Assembly (NCBI GenBank): GCA_012932295.1
Contig: JAAONU010000001.1
Location: 51,681,134 to 51,745,133, forward strand
DNA length: 64,000 nucleotides
DNA from: Cyclina sinensis
Taxonomy: Eukaryota; Mollusca; Bivalvia; Venerida; Veneridae
Reading direction: 5' to 3'
This document shows positions 54,535 to 64,000 of this stretch, one piece after another. Under the pieces are notes generated by a model. That model did no database searches, was not told the origin of the DNA, and saw only the letters and a program-made list of their open reading frames with translations. The position numbers and the translations under genes are program-made. The first letter of the stretch is position 1. Each line of letters starts with the position of its first letter.

Positions 54535-54900
54535 CATTGAACTAAAAGAATACAAGGACAGATATACACACAGATGCAAGTCCATATAGCACCCTATCAG
54601 ATTTTTTTTTTTTTTGGAGTCATCACAACCAACCTTAAAATAAGAGTATTCTTCTAGAATTATTTTGGTTTGCTTTGTTTAAAAATTTGTAAAGAAACAG
54701 TGTATAAAAAATTAAACAATTGAAACTAAAAGAATGGATACTCAGATGCACATATAAATGAATGCTGATAAGAAACTGAATCATAAAACTTTTTGGAGTC
54801 ATCACAAAAAGCCTTAAAATAAGAGTATTCTACAAGAAACTAGCTATAGCTTTTGGTTTGCTTTTTTTAAAGACTTGTAAATAACTACTATATTTCAAAA
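54535..54900. repeat. ~180-bp tandem duplication in the OXLD1 3' region
   Basis: TTTTTGGAGTCATCACAA and TTAAAATAAGAGTATTCT occur near 54610 and again near 54790, followed both times by TTTTGGTTTGCTTT. It probably lies in the OXLD1 3' UTR. Confidence 0.8.
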
Positions 54901-54913
54901 TAGTTCACGTCTT

Positions 54914-55621
54914 TCACAATAAGCCAAGCTCAAACTTCAGAAACATCTGTAGTCCAGGATTATCTATCTGCTCTATAGCTTTCTTTGCTCTCTCATTGCC
55001 TTCATCTAAAGAGTAGTATTGCTTCAGCTCCTCTGCATACTGTATCCATACACAATTAGCACAACCACTCATACAGCAATCTACAGGAGGCTCTGGAGGG
55101 GGGCCCTTTCCAGGAACTATATCAACAAAGCTTGGCATGGGAACAGAGGGGGTAATGGAGTCTAAAGCAGCTTTGATGTGTTCATCATCTGTGTCTGAAT
55201 GCAACCCTGAATCAGTACTTTGCTTAACATCTTTCCATACTGAAGAAGAAACACTGAAATCTCTATGAGCTAATCTTTGATTTATATACCTATTTTTGCT
55301 CTTCATACATTTGCACGTATGCTTGCGAGTACAGAATGTAATATTATTCATCTGTGTTGCACTTGTAGGGATGCTAGGAAATACTTTTCTCAATACAGAG
55401 TTCAACTTCTGACAGCCTTCTTTTGATGAGTTTCTTTGTAAACAATGTGGCCTTGCTGAACAGCCAGCATGTTTTATACACACAGCTATGAGAGATTTTG
55501 GTTTTAACATAACCCTGCTTGTATTCCTTACAGTCATGAATGCTGCTGTTTTGGAAGCACTGAAGAAAGACAATCTATCTGAAGCAGGTACATGTACACT
55601 CCACATCCTCAACCTAGCCAT
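54914..55621 (-). CDS. OXLD1: Oxidoreductase-like domain-containing protein 1
   Basis: 235 residues in one coding exon. The C-terminal third holds G-P-P-P-E-P-P-V-D-C-C-M-S-G-C-A-N-C-V-W, then a Y-A-E-E-L helix: the diagnostic PPxPP, CC-x-x-GC-x-x-CVW core of the oxidoreductase-like family. The basic, Ser-rich N-terminal part (start M-A-R-L-R-M-W-S) fits a mitochondrial targeting region; residues 60-160 are poorly conserved filler with extra cysteines. It is longer than the human protein (about 147 residues, from memory). The start lies 7 bases inside an exon whose acceptor TTTTTTTCAG is at 55629, so there is a 5' UTR intron; a possible donor ATG|GTAAAG lies at 57443. Function in the family is poorly defined. 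Confidence 0.9.
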   Translation of the reverse strand: MARLRMWSVHVPASDRLSFFSASKTAAFMTVRNTSRVMLKPKSLIAVCIKHAGCSARPHCLQRNSSKEGCQKLNSVLRKVFPSIPTSATQMNNITFCTRKHTCKCMKSKNRYINQRLAHRDFSVSSSVWKDVKQSTDSGLHSDTDDEHIKAALDSITPSVPMPSFVDIVPGKGPPPEPPVDCCMSGCANCVWIQYAEELKQYYSLDEGNERAKKAIEQIDNPGLQMFLKFELGLL

Positions 55622-55628
55622 CAGCTAC

Positions 55629-56390
55629 CTGAAAAAAATGATTTAATACAAATAATCTACCAAAACTAGCTTAACTGATGTGATTCTAAGAAATGTAAAC
55701 TAACTTCATTATCATGTATAGCCCATCGCTCCACTCATCATGTCAGTTACTGTATACTTTTATAATCACCAAATTACTAATATCAACTTATTACCACTTA
55801 ACGTTGCATTCCTCAAAATATGAAAACTGGTAAATATCTCAATCGGATACTTTAAAAGGAAAATACTAATTAGTTGTAAAATAATTTAAATGTGCGGTAA
55901 TTTGGATTCAAAAAGTAAAAATTGATAATTTTATTATGTCATCATTATTCCATACTGTGGCAAGAATAAGCTCAGAGTACCAAAGGCTCTGCTCAGGTAT
56001 GCTGGACCACAAGTGGGAGTGGTTCGCTTACGGATACAGTTGGATAGGTAAGTTCCAAATATGGAAACAAACCAAAAAAGTGAAAGTTTTAATTGGGAGA
56101 AGCAAACACCAAGTCAGACAGAGGCTAAAAGAAGTTTAATCTTCAGCATTTAGAAACCTTGGTCAGTTGCTACGCTCCCTCCCTTTGGTTTCATAAAGTT
56201 AATGCTAAAGTTTTCAATTCATAATCTCTATCCCATACAAATAAAATAGATACTAGCAATGCAAGAATATAATTATTTCGACTGATGAGTGATGCAATTT
56301 ATCCACGGGATGACATTCCATAAAAACAAAGGAGAGCTATGGAAAGTTCACAGTTCACACTAGTAGATCTATTGAAAATACATGTGGTAG
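55629..56390. other. OXLD1 5' UTR intron, proximal part
   Basis: Nothing recognised. The short plus-strand frame at 55936-56139 shows no domain. Confidence 0.45.
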
Positions 56391-57286
56391 CTAAAGGCTA
56401 AGGTCAGTGCAAGGACAGCTGAGTATGAATCAGTAGAATTTGGGTCGGTTTGCTCTAAAACACATCTGCCCTATTACCTGTTTGCCCTAGGTCTGTTTGC
56501 CCTTATTTCTGTTCACTCTAGGTTCACTCACCCTTATTTCAAATGAAGAGTACAAGAAATGGCACTTAGGACCAAGTTTATTAAATCACAAAATAGATGA
56601 AAATGTACATTCATTCATTGAAATCAACTTATTTTACTAAGGCTTTATTTCTAGTATTTCTGGTATTTTAAAAAAAGATACTTAAATTGGATGCATTAAT
56701 TAGATAACACAAAAACAAATCAACATCAGGAAGTAATTGCATGCCGAATTTTGATGAAATAAAATTGTCTTGCACCTTTCCTACAACAATTTTTAGCTTT
56801 TCTATTGCAGTTGCATATGTATATCTGGTAGTCCAGGAAACCTTGCCGAAGTAGGATATTGATGTATTTTCTGACTGGCAATATCCTCCGAGACGATAAA
56901 TATCCAAATGGAAAATGGGTGCCCGAACATCTCGTAAATGAGACTAGTATATCTGGATAATTTTTGCTCAGTGATTTAAGAAAGTTTTCAGTATTCTACA
57001 GGTACAAATATACAAGATTATGTCAAACATTTGACACTGATATTGCTCTGAAACTAACATATCTTATTCTGTTCATTTATTTTAGAAGGTACTTCTACAC
57101 TGACATTTCTGTCAATTGTCTGTAGGTCGACACTTTGTATAGAAATATAGGGCGAACGGATCCACTATAAGGGGCGAACGGACAAAGGGCGAACATGTAT
57201 ACAGGGCGAATGGACCCGATACCGTATATTTGGTAAATAAAGGCTAAGGCCAGTGTAAGGACAGCTGTATGAGTACGAATCAGTAC
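56391..57286. mobile_element. Inverted-repeat element with iterated GTTTGCCCT/GTTCGCCCT ends
   Basis: Left arm (about 56443-56540) carries GTTTGCCCT-like words and starts GGGTCGG. Right arm (about 57143-57222) carries the same words inverted (AGGGCGAACGGA) and ends GGACCCGATACC. Outside the arms, an ~45-base direct repeat (AAAGGCTAAGGYCAGTGYAA plus GGACAGCT) occurs at about 56391-56434 and 57238-57286. Internal sequence has an unrecognised 79-codon minus-strand frame at 56668-56907. Confidence 0.6.
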
Positions 57287-57475
57287 AGGTACAAATACAG
57301 TAAAAAGAAAGACATAAAATCGATCGATAAATTAATAAGGATATTCGATTTATCTGTATAAAGTCAAACATTTTCCAAGATTTTTAAGACTGGTTTATAA
57401 TAGAAGAAGAGCCGAATTATTTGGAAGTATTCTGTAACTTTACCATTTTATTCCAAACTGAAAGTAGTTTTGTCA

Positions 57476-57520
57476 TGACGTCATCAATTTCTGTGTATTG
57501 ACGTTTTGCACACCGGAAGT
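57476..57520. promoter_or_regulatory. Divergent promoter: CRE plus ETS sites
   Basis: Perfect CRE TGACGTCA at 57476-57483, a half-site TGACGT at about 57499, and an ETS core CCGGAAGT at 57513-57520. These are typical of bidirectional housekeeping promoters. They sit between the probable OXLD1 5' exon (minus) and a plus-strand first exon starting at 57575. Confidence 0.6.
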
Positions 57521-57574
57521 TCAAAATTCAGAAGGAAAACAAATCCATGTGGAAGAGATTATCACAGAGTAAAA

Positions 57575-57648
57575 ATGGGAAAGATTGGCAAACCCCAAAA
57601 GAGCAAAAAACACAAGAAAATTAGGAACACATTTGACAGCAACCAAGA
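57575..57648 (+). CDS. First coding exon of a lysine-rich protein, possibly CCDC137-like
   Basis: ATG in AAAAATGGG opens M-G-K-I-G-K-P-Q-K-S-K-K-H-K-K-I-R-N and ends D-S-N-Q before donor GA|GTGAGT in phase 2. A stop follows at once in the intron, as expected for a short first exon. The very basic start fits a nucleolar protein. In human, CCDC137 is the neighbour of OXLD1 (recalled knowledge), so a CCDC137 orthologue is the best guess; the next exon was not found in this window. An out-of-frame ATG at 57547 gives a 25-codon upstream frame. Confidence 0.45.
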
Positions 57649-57659
57649 GTGAGTAAACA

Positions 57660-58325
57660 GTTTAAGACAAACGGGTTCTGTACGGAGCTATGCACATAAT
57701 GCAGTCCAAATAATTGGACTCAAAAAGTTGGATATCGTGCTGTTTTTTTAATGGTCGATATCCGCCTTCAGAGTTGTTGTATTCTCGGCTTTACACATCC
57801 GGGTACTTTTCAAAGATAGTATATCCGTACTTGGGTGTAATTCGGATTTTATCGTTGAGCTATATGTAACTTCAAGATTAAAAAATACAAAAACTAGAAC
57901 ATATAACAAAAGAAACTGTCTTAATTTCCGAGACCTATGGCCTGATTAGTGAATTTTTAATGATTCTAATTAATTAAAGTCGTTAGGGTTCATAACAAAC
58001 GACTTTAAAGTCACATAGGCTCCAACGATAAAGTCCGAGAACCGAATGCTTAAATTAGTAAGTTACTGTTATCTGTGCATTCTCAGTGCGCACACACCTC
58101 CATCAGATACGGCTGATGTAAACAAGAGTCTGATGTAGGTTTAAATGCATCTTTTTGCTTTTTTGGGGGTTTAGTTGAACAGAATACAGTATCTTAATAA
58201 GTTTCCAAATGTACGCGTATAAAATGACTTCACTATGATTTCACAAAATGCATTTTCCACAACTATTTTAGTGGTTTCTGGTTGAGACGTAAAGGTAGCA
58301 TCCTGCCTGAAGTCGCAATATTGAG
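57660..58325. other. Start of the plus-strand gene's intron, nothing recognised
   Basis: No repeat or exon that fits phase 2 was seen before the SINE cluster. Confidence 0.45.
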
Positions 58326-58330
58326 ACTAG

Positions 58331-58499
58331 GGAGGAGTGTAGTGGACTCCAGATAGATAAGGCACTTTCAACAGCCTCACTGTTAGGCTAGCTCTTTAGG
58401 GACATGGTTAGAGTGTCTGGAACGTTTGCCAAGTTAAGCAGTGTTACCTATGGTTAGTATTTGGATGGGTGTCCCACATTGAGCTCATAGGCCAGGTTA
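58331..58499 (+). mobile_element. SINE-like unit A with a 5S rRNA-like segment
   Basis: GGAGGAGTGTAGTGGACTCC leader, a tRNA A-box-like ACATGGTTAGAGTGTCTGG, then AAGTTAAGCA and GGTTAGTATTTGGATGGG. The last two match the internal control region of 5S rRNA genes (AAGCTAAGCA and GGTTAGTACTTGGATGGG). Confidence 0.65.
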
Positions 58500-58667
58500 A
58501 TACATTGGTTGCAGTGGTAATTCCACGAATCTTTGGTGGCTCTTTACCTTGGTTAGCGTCTGTGTGCACTGAAAGTGCAAGCATTAAGTCTGGTTGCACA
58601 GTTGGAGCAGAAACGGGTTCTGTAGAGAGCTATACAGTAGCTGCCCGGCTTCTTAAGTTTAAAGAGG

Positions 58668-58836
58668 GGAGGAGTGTAGTGGACACAAGTTAGATAAGGC
58701 ACTTCCAACAGCCTCGCTGTTGGGCAAGCTCTTTAGCAACATGGTTAGAGTGTCTGGAACGTTTGCTAAGTTAAGCAATGTTATCTATGGTTAGTACTTT
58801 GATGGGTATCCCAAATTTAGCTCATAGGCCAGGTTA
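58668..58836 (+). mobile_element. SINE-like unit B with a 5S rRNA-like segment
   Basis: Second copy of unit A, 337 bases downstream in the same orientation, with scattered substitutions (GTTAGTACTTTGATGGG). The plus-strand LINE sequence starts just after it. Confidence 0.65.
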
Positions 58837-59876
58837 CTACAGAAGCTTTGAGGCCGACTTGACTGTAAACATCCCTCTTATTACAGAAACATTGCAGAAA
58901 CACTAACTGATGCAAACCTCAATCAAATTGTAAACTTGCCAACCATAGAGAACAATATTCTTGACCTTTTTCTCACATCAAATCCCACTATGGTCAACCA
59001 CATTAGCATCATTCCAGGCGTCAGTGACCACAATATCATTGATACAAGGGTAAACACATACACTAAAATTAGATACCAAAAGCCTCGAAAAATTTATTTG
59101 TACAAAAAGGTAAACTGGGAGGGGTTAAAACAGTCTGTTAGAGGTTACCACCAACATATGCTTCAGGAGGACAAATACCCTTAACTGAAAGCCTATGGTT
59201 ATATTTCTCATCCAAATTAAATGAACTTAGAGATAAATTTACACCTACAAAAAAAGACTCATAATAAGGCATGACAGGGCCTTTAAGAAACACAGAAAAA
59301 CACATAATCTCAGGGACCACAAATCATTCTTAGACCTTAAACATTTGGTTAAAAAGAGAACTAAGGAGGCTTACCAAGAATACTTAAAAAAATCTTAAAT
59401 GTCAACCAACCATATGAATCTGACAATACTGTAACTACACAGCCAAACACCAAGAAGTTATACTCCTTCTTCAAGCATTCAAAACAAGATTCAGCTTCAC
59501 TTCCACCTCTTAAAGCTCATAACAAACTTCATCATGACACAATATCAAAAGCAAATGTACTAAATCAACAATTCCAATCTGTATTTAGTAGTAAGTCACC
59601 TTTAAATCTTGCCTCATACTGTAAAAATAAACTGTAGGACATGTATGATGCAAATCACATGTCACCACCTGAGGTCAGCAATGAACAGCACTCAAGAATG
59701 CCCAACATCTCAATAAGTGTCAGTGGCATAGAAAAACTCTTGGTCAACCTAAACTCCCACAAGGTGATTGGCCCTGATAAGATAAAGCCAATTATCCTCA
59801 AAACACTGGGACCTGAATTCTTGCCTATCCTAGAGATCCTCTTTCAGAAATTGGTAAATGAGGGAAACATACCTCA

Positions 59877-60063
59877 GGGCTTTTTTCACAGGTAGGGGCA
59901 GGGGCCCTTCCCTTAAATTTGGGGAAAAGAAATGTATTTTTGCAAAAAGGGAAGAAAAAACTTGATGTAGATCTGATTTTAGGGGGAAACTGCATGATTT
60001 TGAATTTTCATGAGGGAAAGACACCTGTAAATGGCCCCTGCTATAGAAGGAAAAAAAGACCTG
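59877..60063. mobile_element. MITE nested in the LINE
   Basis: 187 bases splitting the RT frame between G-N-I-P-Q and C-K-S-A-N-V-A-P. A 7-bp duplication TACCTCA flanks it (59870-59876, 60064-60070). Ends are imperfect inverted repeats of about 29 bases (CTTTTTT ... GGGGCAGGGGCC against GGCCCCTGC ... AAAAAAAG). Confidence 0.75.
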
Positions 60064-60159
60064 TACCTCATCAGTGTAAATCTGCAAATGTAGCCCCAGG
60101 GTGACAGGTCAAACCCAGCTTACTATAGGCCAATTTCTCTGACGTGTAATCTGTAAACC

Positions 60160-60645
60160 TCTTGTTATATATGTGTGTTTCACATATACATACATGTATT
60201 TATATCATTCTGTTACATGATTAAAACTGTAATCAGTTAATCATATTTTATTATTTCCTAAGTCTCTTTATGCTACCAGTTCAAAGTATAGAATCTACAT
60301 CAAACATATTTCATCCAGACTGTATATTTCCTTGAAGAGGGGTAACATCCTGTGGTCACTAGTTTGTAACTTCCTGTACTAAAGACATTAGATTCACTTA
60401 AGGATTCACGGTTATTATTTGAATGGCAACTTGTATAATATTGAAACTGTTTGATCTTTTCTCTGGTTCCTATATATGCTATGCTTCTATGTTACTGTAT
60501 GTTATTCTGATTTGGACTTTAGACGGAACAACATCTAAAATTCGAATGAAAATAAAAGTTGAAAATCTAAATGAGTTTTATACTTAACTAACAATTACCT
60601 CTCACAAAAGCTATGGAAACAATGCAAAGTTATTACACTCTAGAA
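60160..60645. mobile_element. Second insertion in the LINE, unidentified
   Basis: RT text breaks after V-I-C-K-P-L and resumes at Q-I-V-T-S-S-V-T-K-H, where intact relatives are continuous. The ~485 inserted bases have no coding content; ends and target duplication are unclear (only CTCT is shared). Confidence 0.55.
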
Positions 60646-61680
60646 CAGATTGTCACCTCATCAGTCACAAAGCATTGTACCAACTTGGGGATTCTATACC
60701 ATCTCCAAAATGGTTTTCATGAAAAAAGATCCTGTGTGACTAAACTTATAATGTTAGTTAATGACCTTCTTGTATCAGTCTATAGCAAGAAACAAGTAGA
60801 CCTCACCGTTAAGTTTTAGTTAAGCGTTTGATAAGGTGTGCCATGAAAAACTTCTATTAAAAATGCATAACTATGGCATAAGAGGTCAAAGTTTGACAAA
60901 CACTTAAAATGGTCAAAAGATTTTTAGATGATAGGCACCAATCTGTAGTATTAGATGGATCCACCTCTTAAGTCATACCTGTTACTTCTGGTCTCCCCCA
61001 GGGGTTGGTGCTCGGACCCCTTCTCTTTCTTCGTACATGAATGACCTCCAACAGGGCATCCAATCTAAAGTTCGCCTATTTGCTGATTATACTGTTATAT
61101 ACATAATCTTATCATCAGATCAGCAGTCAGAAACCCTTCAAAAAGACTAAAATACCCTAGAAAAGTGGGAGTTGGATTGGAAAACCCTTGGTTTCCTATG
61201 CTGTAATATAAAAGTCAGCTCAGAACCGCTTAAGGCCAAGGCATATAAGACCCCTGACCACAACTAGAATATGCATCAGAAGTCTGGTCCTCCCATAGTC
61301 AATCACAAATTAATCAGATAGAATCTGTGCAAAGAAGATCTTCATGTTGGGTCAGATCTGACGCTGGACGCACATCCAGTGTTACTCAGATGCTACAGTC
61401 ACTTAAATGGCACCGACTAGATCTTTGTCATATTGACTGTAGGCTCTCCATGATGTATAAAATCACCAGAGATATAGTTGCCATCTCTATAGAAGGTTAT
61501 CTCACCCCATTAGGGAATACCTCTCAACATGCTCATATGCTGAGCTATAGGTTAATCCCAGCCCAGACACACTACCCTTGGTTTCCTATGCTGTAATATA
61601 AAAGTCAGCACAGAACCCCTTAAGGCCAAGGCATATAAGACCCCTGACATCTCATCTGAAAGACTATTAGTAATGTTAGT

Positions 61681-61755
61681 GGAGGAGTGGGGGATCAAAC
61701 TTGGGACCCCTGGTTTACCAATCCAGCTCATTACCACTAGACCACATCTGCTCCT
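61681..61755 (-). mobile_element. tRNA-like SINE head (or tRNA pseudogene)
   Basis: Minus strand reads GCAGATGTGGTCTAGTGGTA (exact A box TGGTCTAGTGG), an anticodon-like arm with TTGGTAA in the loop, and AAGTTTGATCCCCC (B box with one change). Acceptor stem pairing fails, so it is not a working tRNA. Confidence 0.55.
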
Positions 61756-61905
61756 TGTTGCCCATCTCCCATCCTCAGAGCAGCTCATTGCAGCCATATC
61801 TAGCATTGAACATGTCTCACCAAAGTTGACCTGCCCTTTGATTTTAACTCTTTTATCTAAACTTATCTTCCATTTTTGTCCCCTTTTTAATATCATGGAC
61901 ACTGG

Positions 61906-62172
61906 CAGGGGCGTAGTAAGGGCTTTTGAAGGTGTACGCAGAATCATAGTGGGGTTCGGGGGCATGCTCCCCCGGAATTTTTTTTTCTGTAGATCGACTC
62001 GGGAGCATTTTGGCGGGTTTTTGGCATAAAATAAGCCATATTTTTTCACCAGTTTTACTCGATTTTTGTTTTGCTTATTCTCATAGAACATCTACTAACA
62101 ACTATTCAAAAAGATTTTTTGGACCAATGTGTACGCAGCTGCGTATTCTGCATACTGGTAGCTACGCGCCTG
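61906..62172. mobile_element. Small inverted-repeat element with CAGGGGCGTAG ends
   Basis: Left end CAGGGGCGTAGTAAGG, right end inverted as CAGGCGCGTAGCTACC; 267 bases, with GGGGGCATGCTCCCCC inside. A clean 8-bp duplication was not found (only ACTGG lies near both ends). Probably a hAT-like MITE. Confidence 0.55.
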
Positions 62173-62175
62173 ACT

Positions 62176-62248
62176 GGGCTAGCTCTTTAGCAACATGGTT
62201 AGAGTGTCTGGTACATTTGCTAGTTAAGCAACATTATCTATGGTTAGA
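62176..62248 (+). mobile_element. SINE-like unit C (partial)
   Basis: GCTAGCTCTTTAGCAACATG, GGTTAGAGTGTCTGG, AGTTAAGCAACATTATC and TATGGTTAG match units A and B, then stop before TTGGATGGG. It begins directly after the small inverted-repeat element. Confidence 0.65.
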
Positions 62249-62367
62249 ATAATTTTGACCGATATTAATGTTTGACCTTTGACTCCATAAGAATGCACTT
62301 TAAGGAGTATTTCCTCATGACTTGGAAAATTCTGGAAAGCTTTCTGCATCTAGTTCATGGGGTTTGT

Positions 62368-62640
62368 AATATGAGGTTTGTCCGTAAAGTAATAGGACAG
62401 GTTCTAAAAGTGGAGTTGTCTTTATAAAATTTAGCATGTGTCAGGACTACTGATTTTCCAATAGAACTGCAAACCTTGGAGACTTTTTGTCTACTCATAC
62501 CTTATACACTACAAAAAGTTTAAATAATATTTTGTTTTTCGCTATTTTCAAAGTGTGCCATAGTTAATTACTAATGATACTATGGTGACTATAGCGGCTG
62601 TTTGTGTGTAGAAATATTATTTGAATTTCAAAAATTCAAT
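62368..62640 (+). mobile_element. Possible mariner-type terminal fragment
   Basis: GTTTGTCCGTAAAGTAATAG followed by GACAGG resembles terminal repeats of some mariner elements. No transposase follows; LINE sequence in the opposite orientation starts near 62800. Confidence 0.3.
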
Positions 62641-62799
62641 TGTTTATACCCCAATGAAAATTCTGGAACAATATTTTATACATGTATGGACAAACTTTAA
62701 AATGATGGCATTGAACAAGGCTTGTAGGCCCCAGTGACAAGGGACTTATTACCGGGTTCAGGTACCAGTTAAATCCAGCTTGACTCATAGATTCTTGAA

Positions 62800-63340
62800 C
62801 TGGGACTGAAGTTAAAGGATTTCTTGGGTTACTATTTCTATTGGCGATGAACACCCCCACGCCTGCCTGTTGTTTTGGTCAGGGCGAAAGATTGGTAACC
62901 TAGGTCCAGGTCAAAGACCTCACTAGTATAGTGCGTGGGTTTTAGCAAAGACTTTGTACCTATGACTACATCAGGTTTGGTGGAGCTTATGAGATTACCG
63001 AATTGTATATTTATTCTCCCGGAGGGAGCATATTGTTTTTGGTCTGTCTGTTTTCGTTTGTTTGTCACAAAACATTAGCCTTTTTGAGGCCCTGCCGGGG
63101 GGGCTTGGTGCTTTTTCAAATGTTGCGCTTGTTTTACCTACAATTGATCTACATTTTATTATTTGGACTTTCAGAGATCTTCTTATGTTATTTTTGTGAC
63201 CTATAATGGGGCTTAAGCTTGATTTGGGTGCAGAATCAGTGCGCTTTGGTGTGGAAGTTTGTGCCATTGAGAAGGAAAAGTTGCTCATGGTTGGGCTGTT
63301 CAGGTTGGGAAAGGAATTAGATGTTTCAAGGGAATCCACA
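62800..63340 (-). mobile_element. Degenerate LINE endonuclease, N-terminal part
   Basis: Minus-strand pieces: L-K-V-Q-I-I-K-C-R-S-I-V-G-K, then I-S-S-T-K-P-D-V-V-I-G-T-K-S, D-L-G-Y-Q-S-F and G-V-F-I-A-N-R-N, the canonical start of EEP-type LINE endonucleases (TKPDIIxGTET). A ~125-base repeat with TTCTCCCGGAGGGAGCATAT (about 63005-63120) interrupts it. Downstream frame is lost. Not the missing 5' half of the plus-strand element, judged by orientation and position. Confidence 0.75.
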
Positions 63341-64000
63341 CTGGGGACAGAACTGTTGATATCATTTATGTTGTCACAAAGTAAAGATATAAAACATTTA
63401 TGTCAGTTTGGGGTTTAAGTGTACTTACCAGTTATCATTTGCTGTTTTAAAGTCTTAAATTAAAGCATTTTAACCAGATAATTTGAAATTCAAACAAGCA
63501 TATTGAATGTTTTGTTGACCAAAGTTACTCAATTAAAAATATTTGTTGAAAAATAACCATTTTTAGTTTATACGTAAATGTACATAAAGATAGCATGCAC
63601 TGCTATATAACAGTACTGTCTTTGCCCCTCTGAGTTGATCATGTTGCTTAGTTGGTAATTTGCCCAAATCCCCAACTACCTTCCAGAAGGTAGTTGGTAA
63701 TTCAAACTTTAGTTTAGAAAGCTTATATTGAATTCAGTCATATTTATAAAACAAATAAGCTTTAAGAATATTCTTAAAAACCATATCAGTATGTGAGGTC
63801 TCAGATGTAATATCATGCGCTGTTGTAAATTTTCAATGAATAAAGGCTATTTTTAGGATTAACCACCATAGTTTGGTGTTAGATGTCGTGTTCAGAAATT
63901 AGCCCTTCCGTGTAACATTTTTATCTTGGAGGTTAAAAAGATGTCAAGAATGAATTTCTGTTCTTACACATTTAAGAATATACATATTTTCAAGCTATTT
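63341..64000. other. Right-edge region with a 26-bp palindrome
   Basis: AT-rich; no gene seen. A perfect 12-bp inverted repeat CCAACTACCTTC/GAAGGTAGTTGG with a 2-base centre lies at 63672-63697, and AGTTGGTAATT occurs twice around it. Confidence 0.6.

Larger units (their letters stand above)
58860..61660 (+). mobile_element. Degenerate non-LTR retrotransposon (endonuclease end plus reverse transcriptase)
   Basis: In order: endonuclease end (N-I-L-D-L-F-L-T-S-N-P, I-I-P-G-V-S-D-H-N-I-I) at 58900-59160; RT blocks H-K-V-I-G-P-D-K-I at about 59760; N-P-A-Y-Y-R-P-I-S-L-T-C at about 60110; L-Q-N-G-F-H-E-K-R-S-C at about 60710; A-F-D-K-V-C-H-E-K-L-L at about 60830; S-G-L-P-Q-G-L-V-L-G-P-L-L-F at about 61000; a F-A-D-Y remnant of the YADD-type site at about 61080; L-E-Y-A-S-E-V-W at about 61265; and S-V-T-Q-M-L-Q-S-L-K-W near 61385. 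Stops and frameshifts throughout make it dead. Motifs suggest the CR1/Jockey-like group; the 5' end is missing. Confidence 0.85.

Noticed and set aside
61681..61755. Functional tRNA gene
   Set aside because: A and B boxes and an anticodon-like arm are present, but the acceptor stem does not pair and the B box has a change.
58860..63340. One LINE with a twin-priming inversion
   Set aside because: The inverted endonuclease piece lies 3' of the RT part; twin priming would place it 5'. Two separate insertions are simpler.

Overview
The window looks like genomic DNA of a lophotrochozoan animal, most likely a bivalve mollusc. It is AT-rich, has short exons spread over kilobases of intron, and carries several families of short tandem and dispersed repeats of the kind common in bivalve genomes (units with gttatg-type cores, TGACCTTGAC-type cores and GACGGACG tails). 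Nothing is bacterial. The species is an inference; no sequence comparison could be run.

Positions 1-49757, minus strand, hold one very large gene. I traced 26 exons by hand from AG/GT splice sites, and every intron phase agrees. They encode more than 3,200 residues and run off the left edge. The order is: signal peptide, C-type lectin domain, LDL-receptor class A repeat, three CUB domains, four sushi (CCP) domains, two calcium-binding EGF domains, three sushi domains plus a degenerate fourth, a cysteine-bearing module (A), a single 4,491-base exon of Ser/Thr-rich sequence with 21 uninterrupted copies of a 14-residue repeat, a second copy of the module (B), and a mucin-like Thr/Pro/Glu tail. 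This is a secreted or cell-surface mosaic, plausibly a recognition or matrix protein. Its first exon appears able to encode either a signal peptide or a non-secretory N-terminus, both in frame with exon 2.

The introns carry minisatellites, an intact-looking non-autonomous hAT element with an 8-bp target duplication, LINE endonuclease relics, tRNA-like SINE pieces, and many copies of the nuclear-receptor half-site-like word TCAAGGTCA.

Positions 49758-64000 hold little coding sequence. OXLD1 (oxidoreductase-like domain protein) lies at 54914-55621 on the minus strand. A divergent promoter with a perfect CRE and an ETS site at about 57.5 kb faces a short plus-strand first exon, which may belong to a CCDC137-like nucleolar protein. 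The last 6 kb is a transposon graveyard: SINE-like units with a 5S rRNA-like segment, a broken plus-strand non-LTR retrotransposon with a MITE nested in it, a second minus-strand LINE endonuclease fragment, and small inverted-repeat elements.
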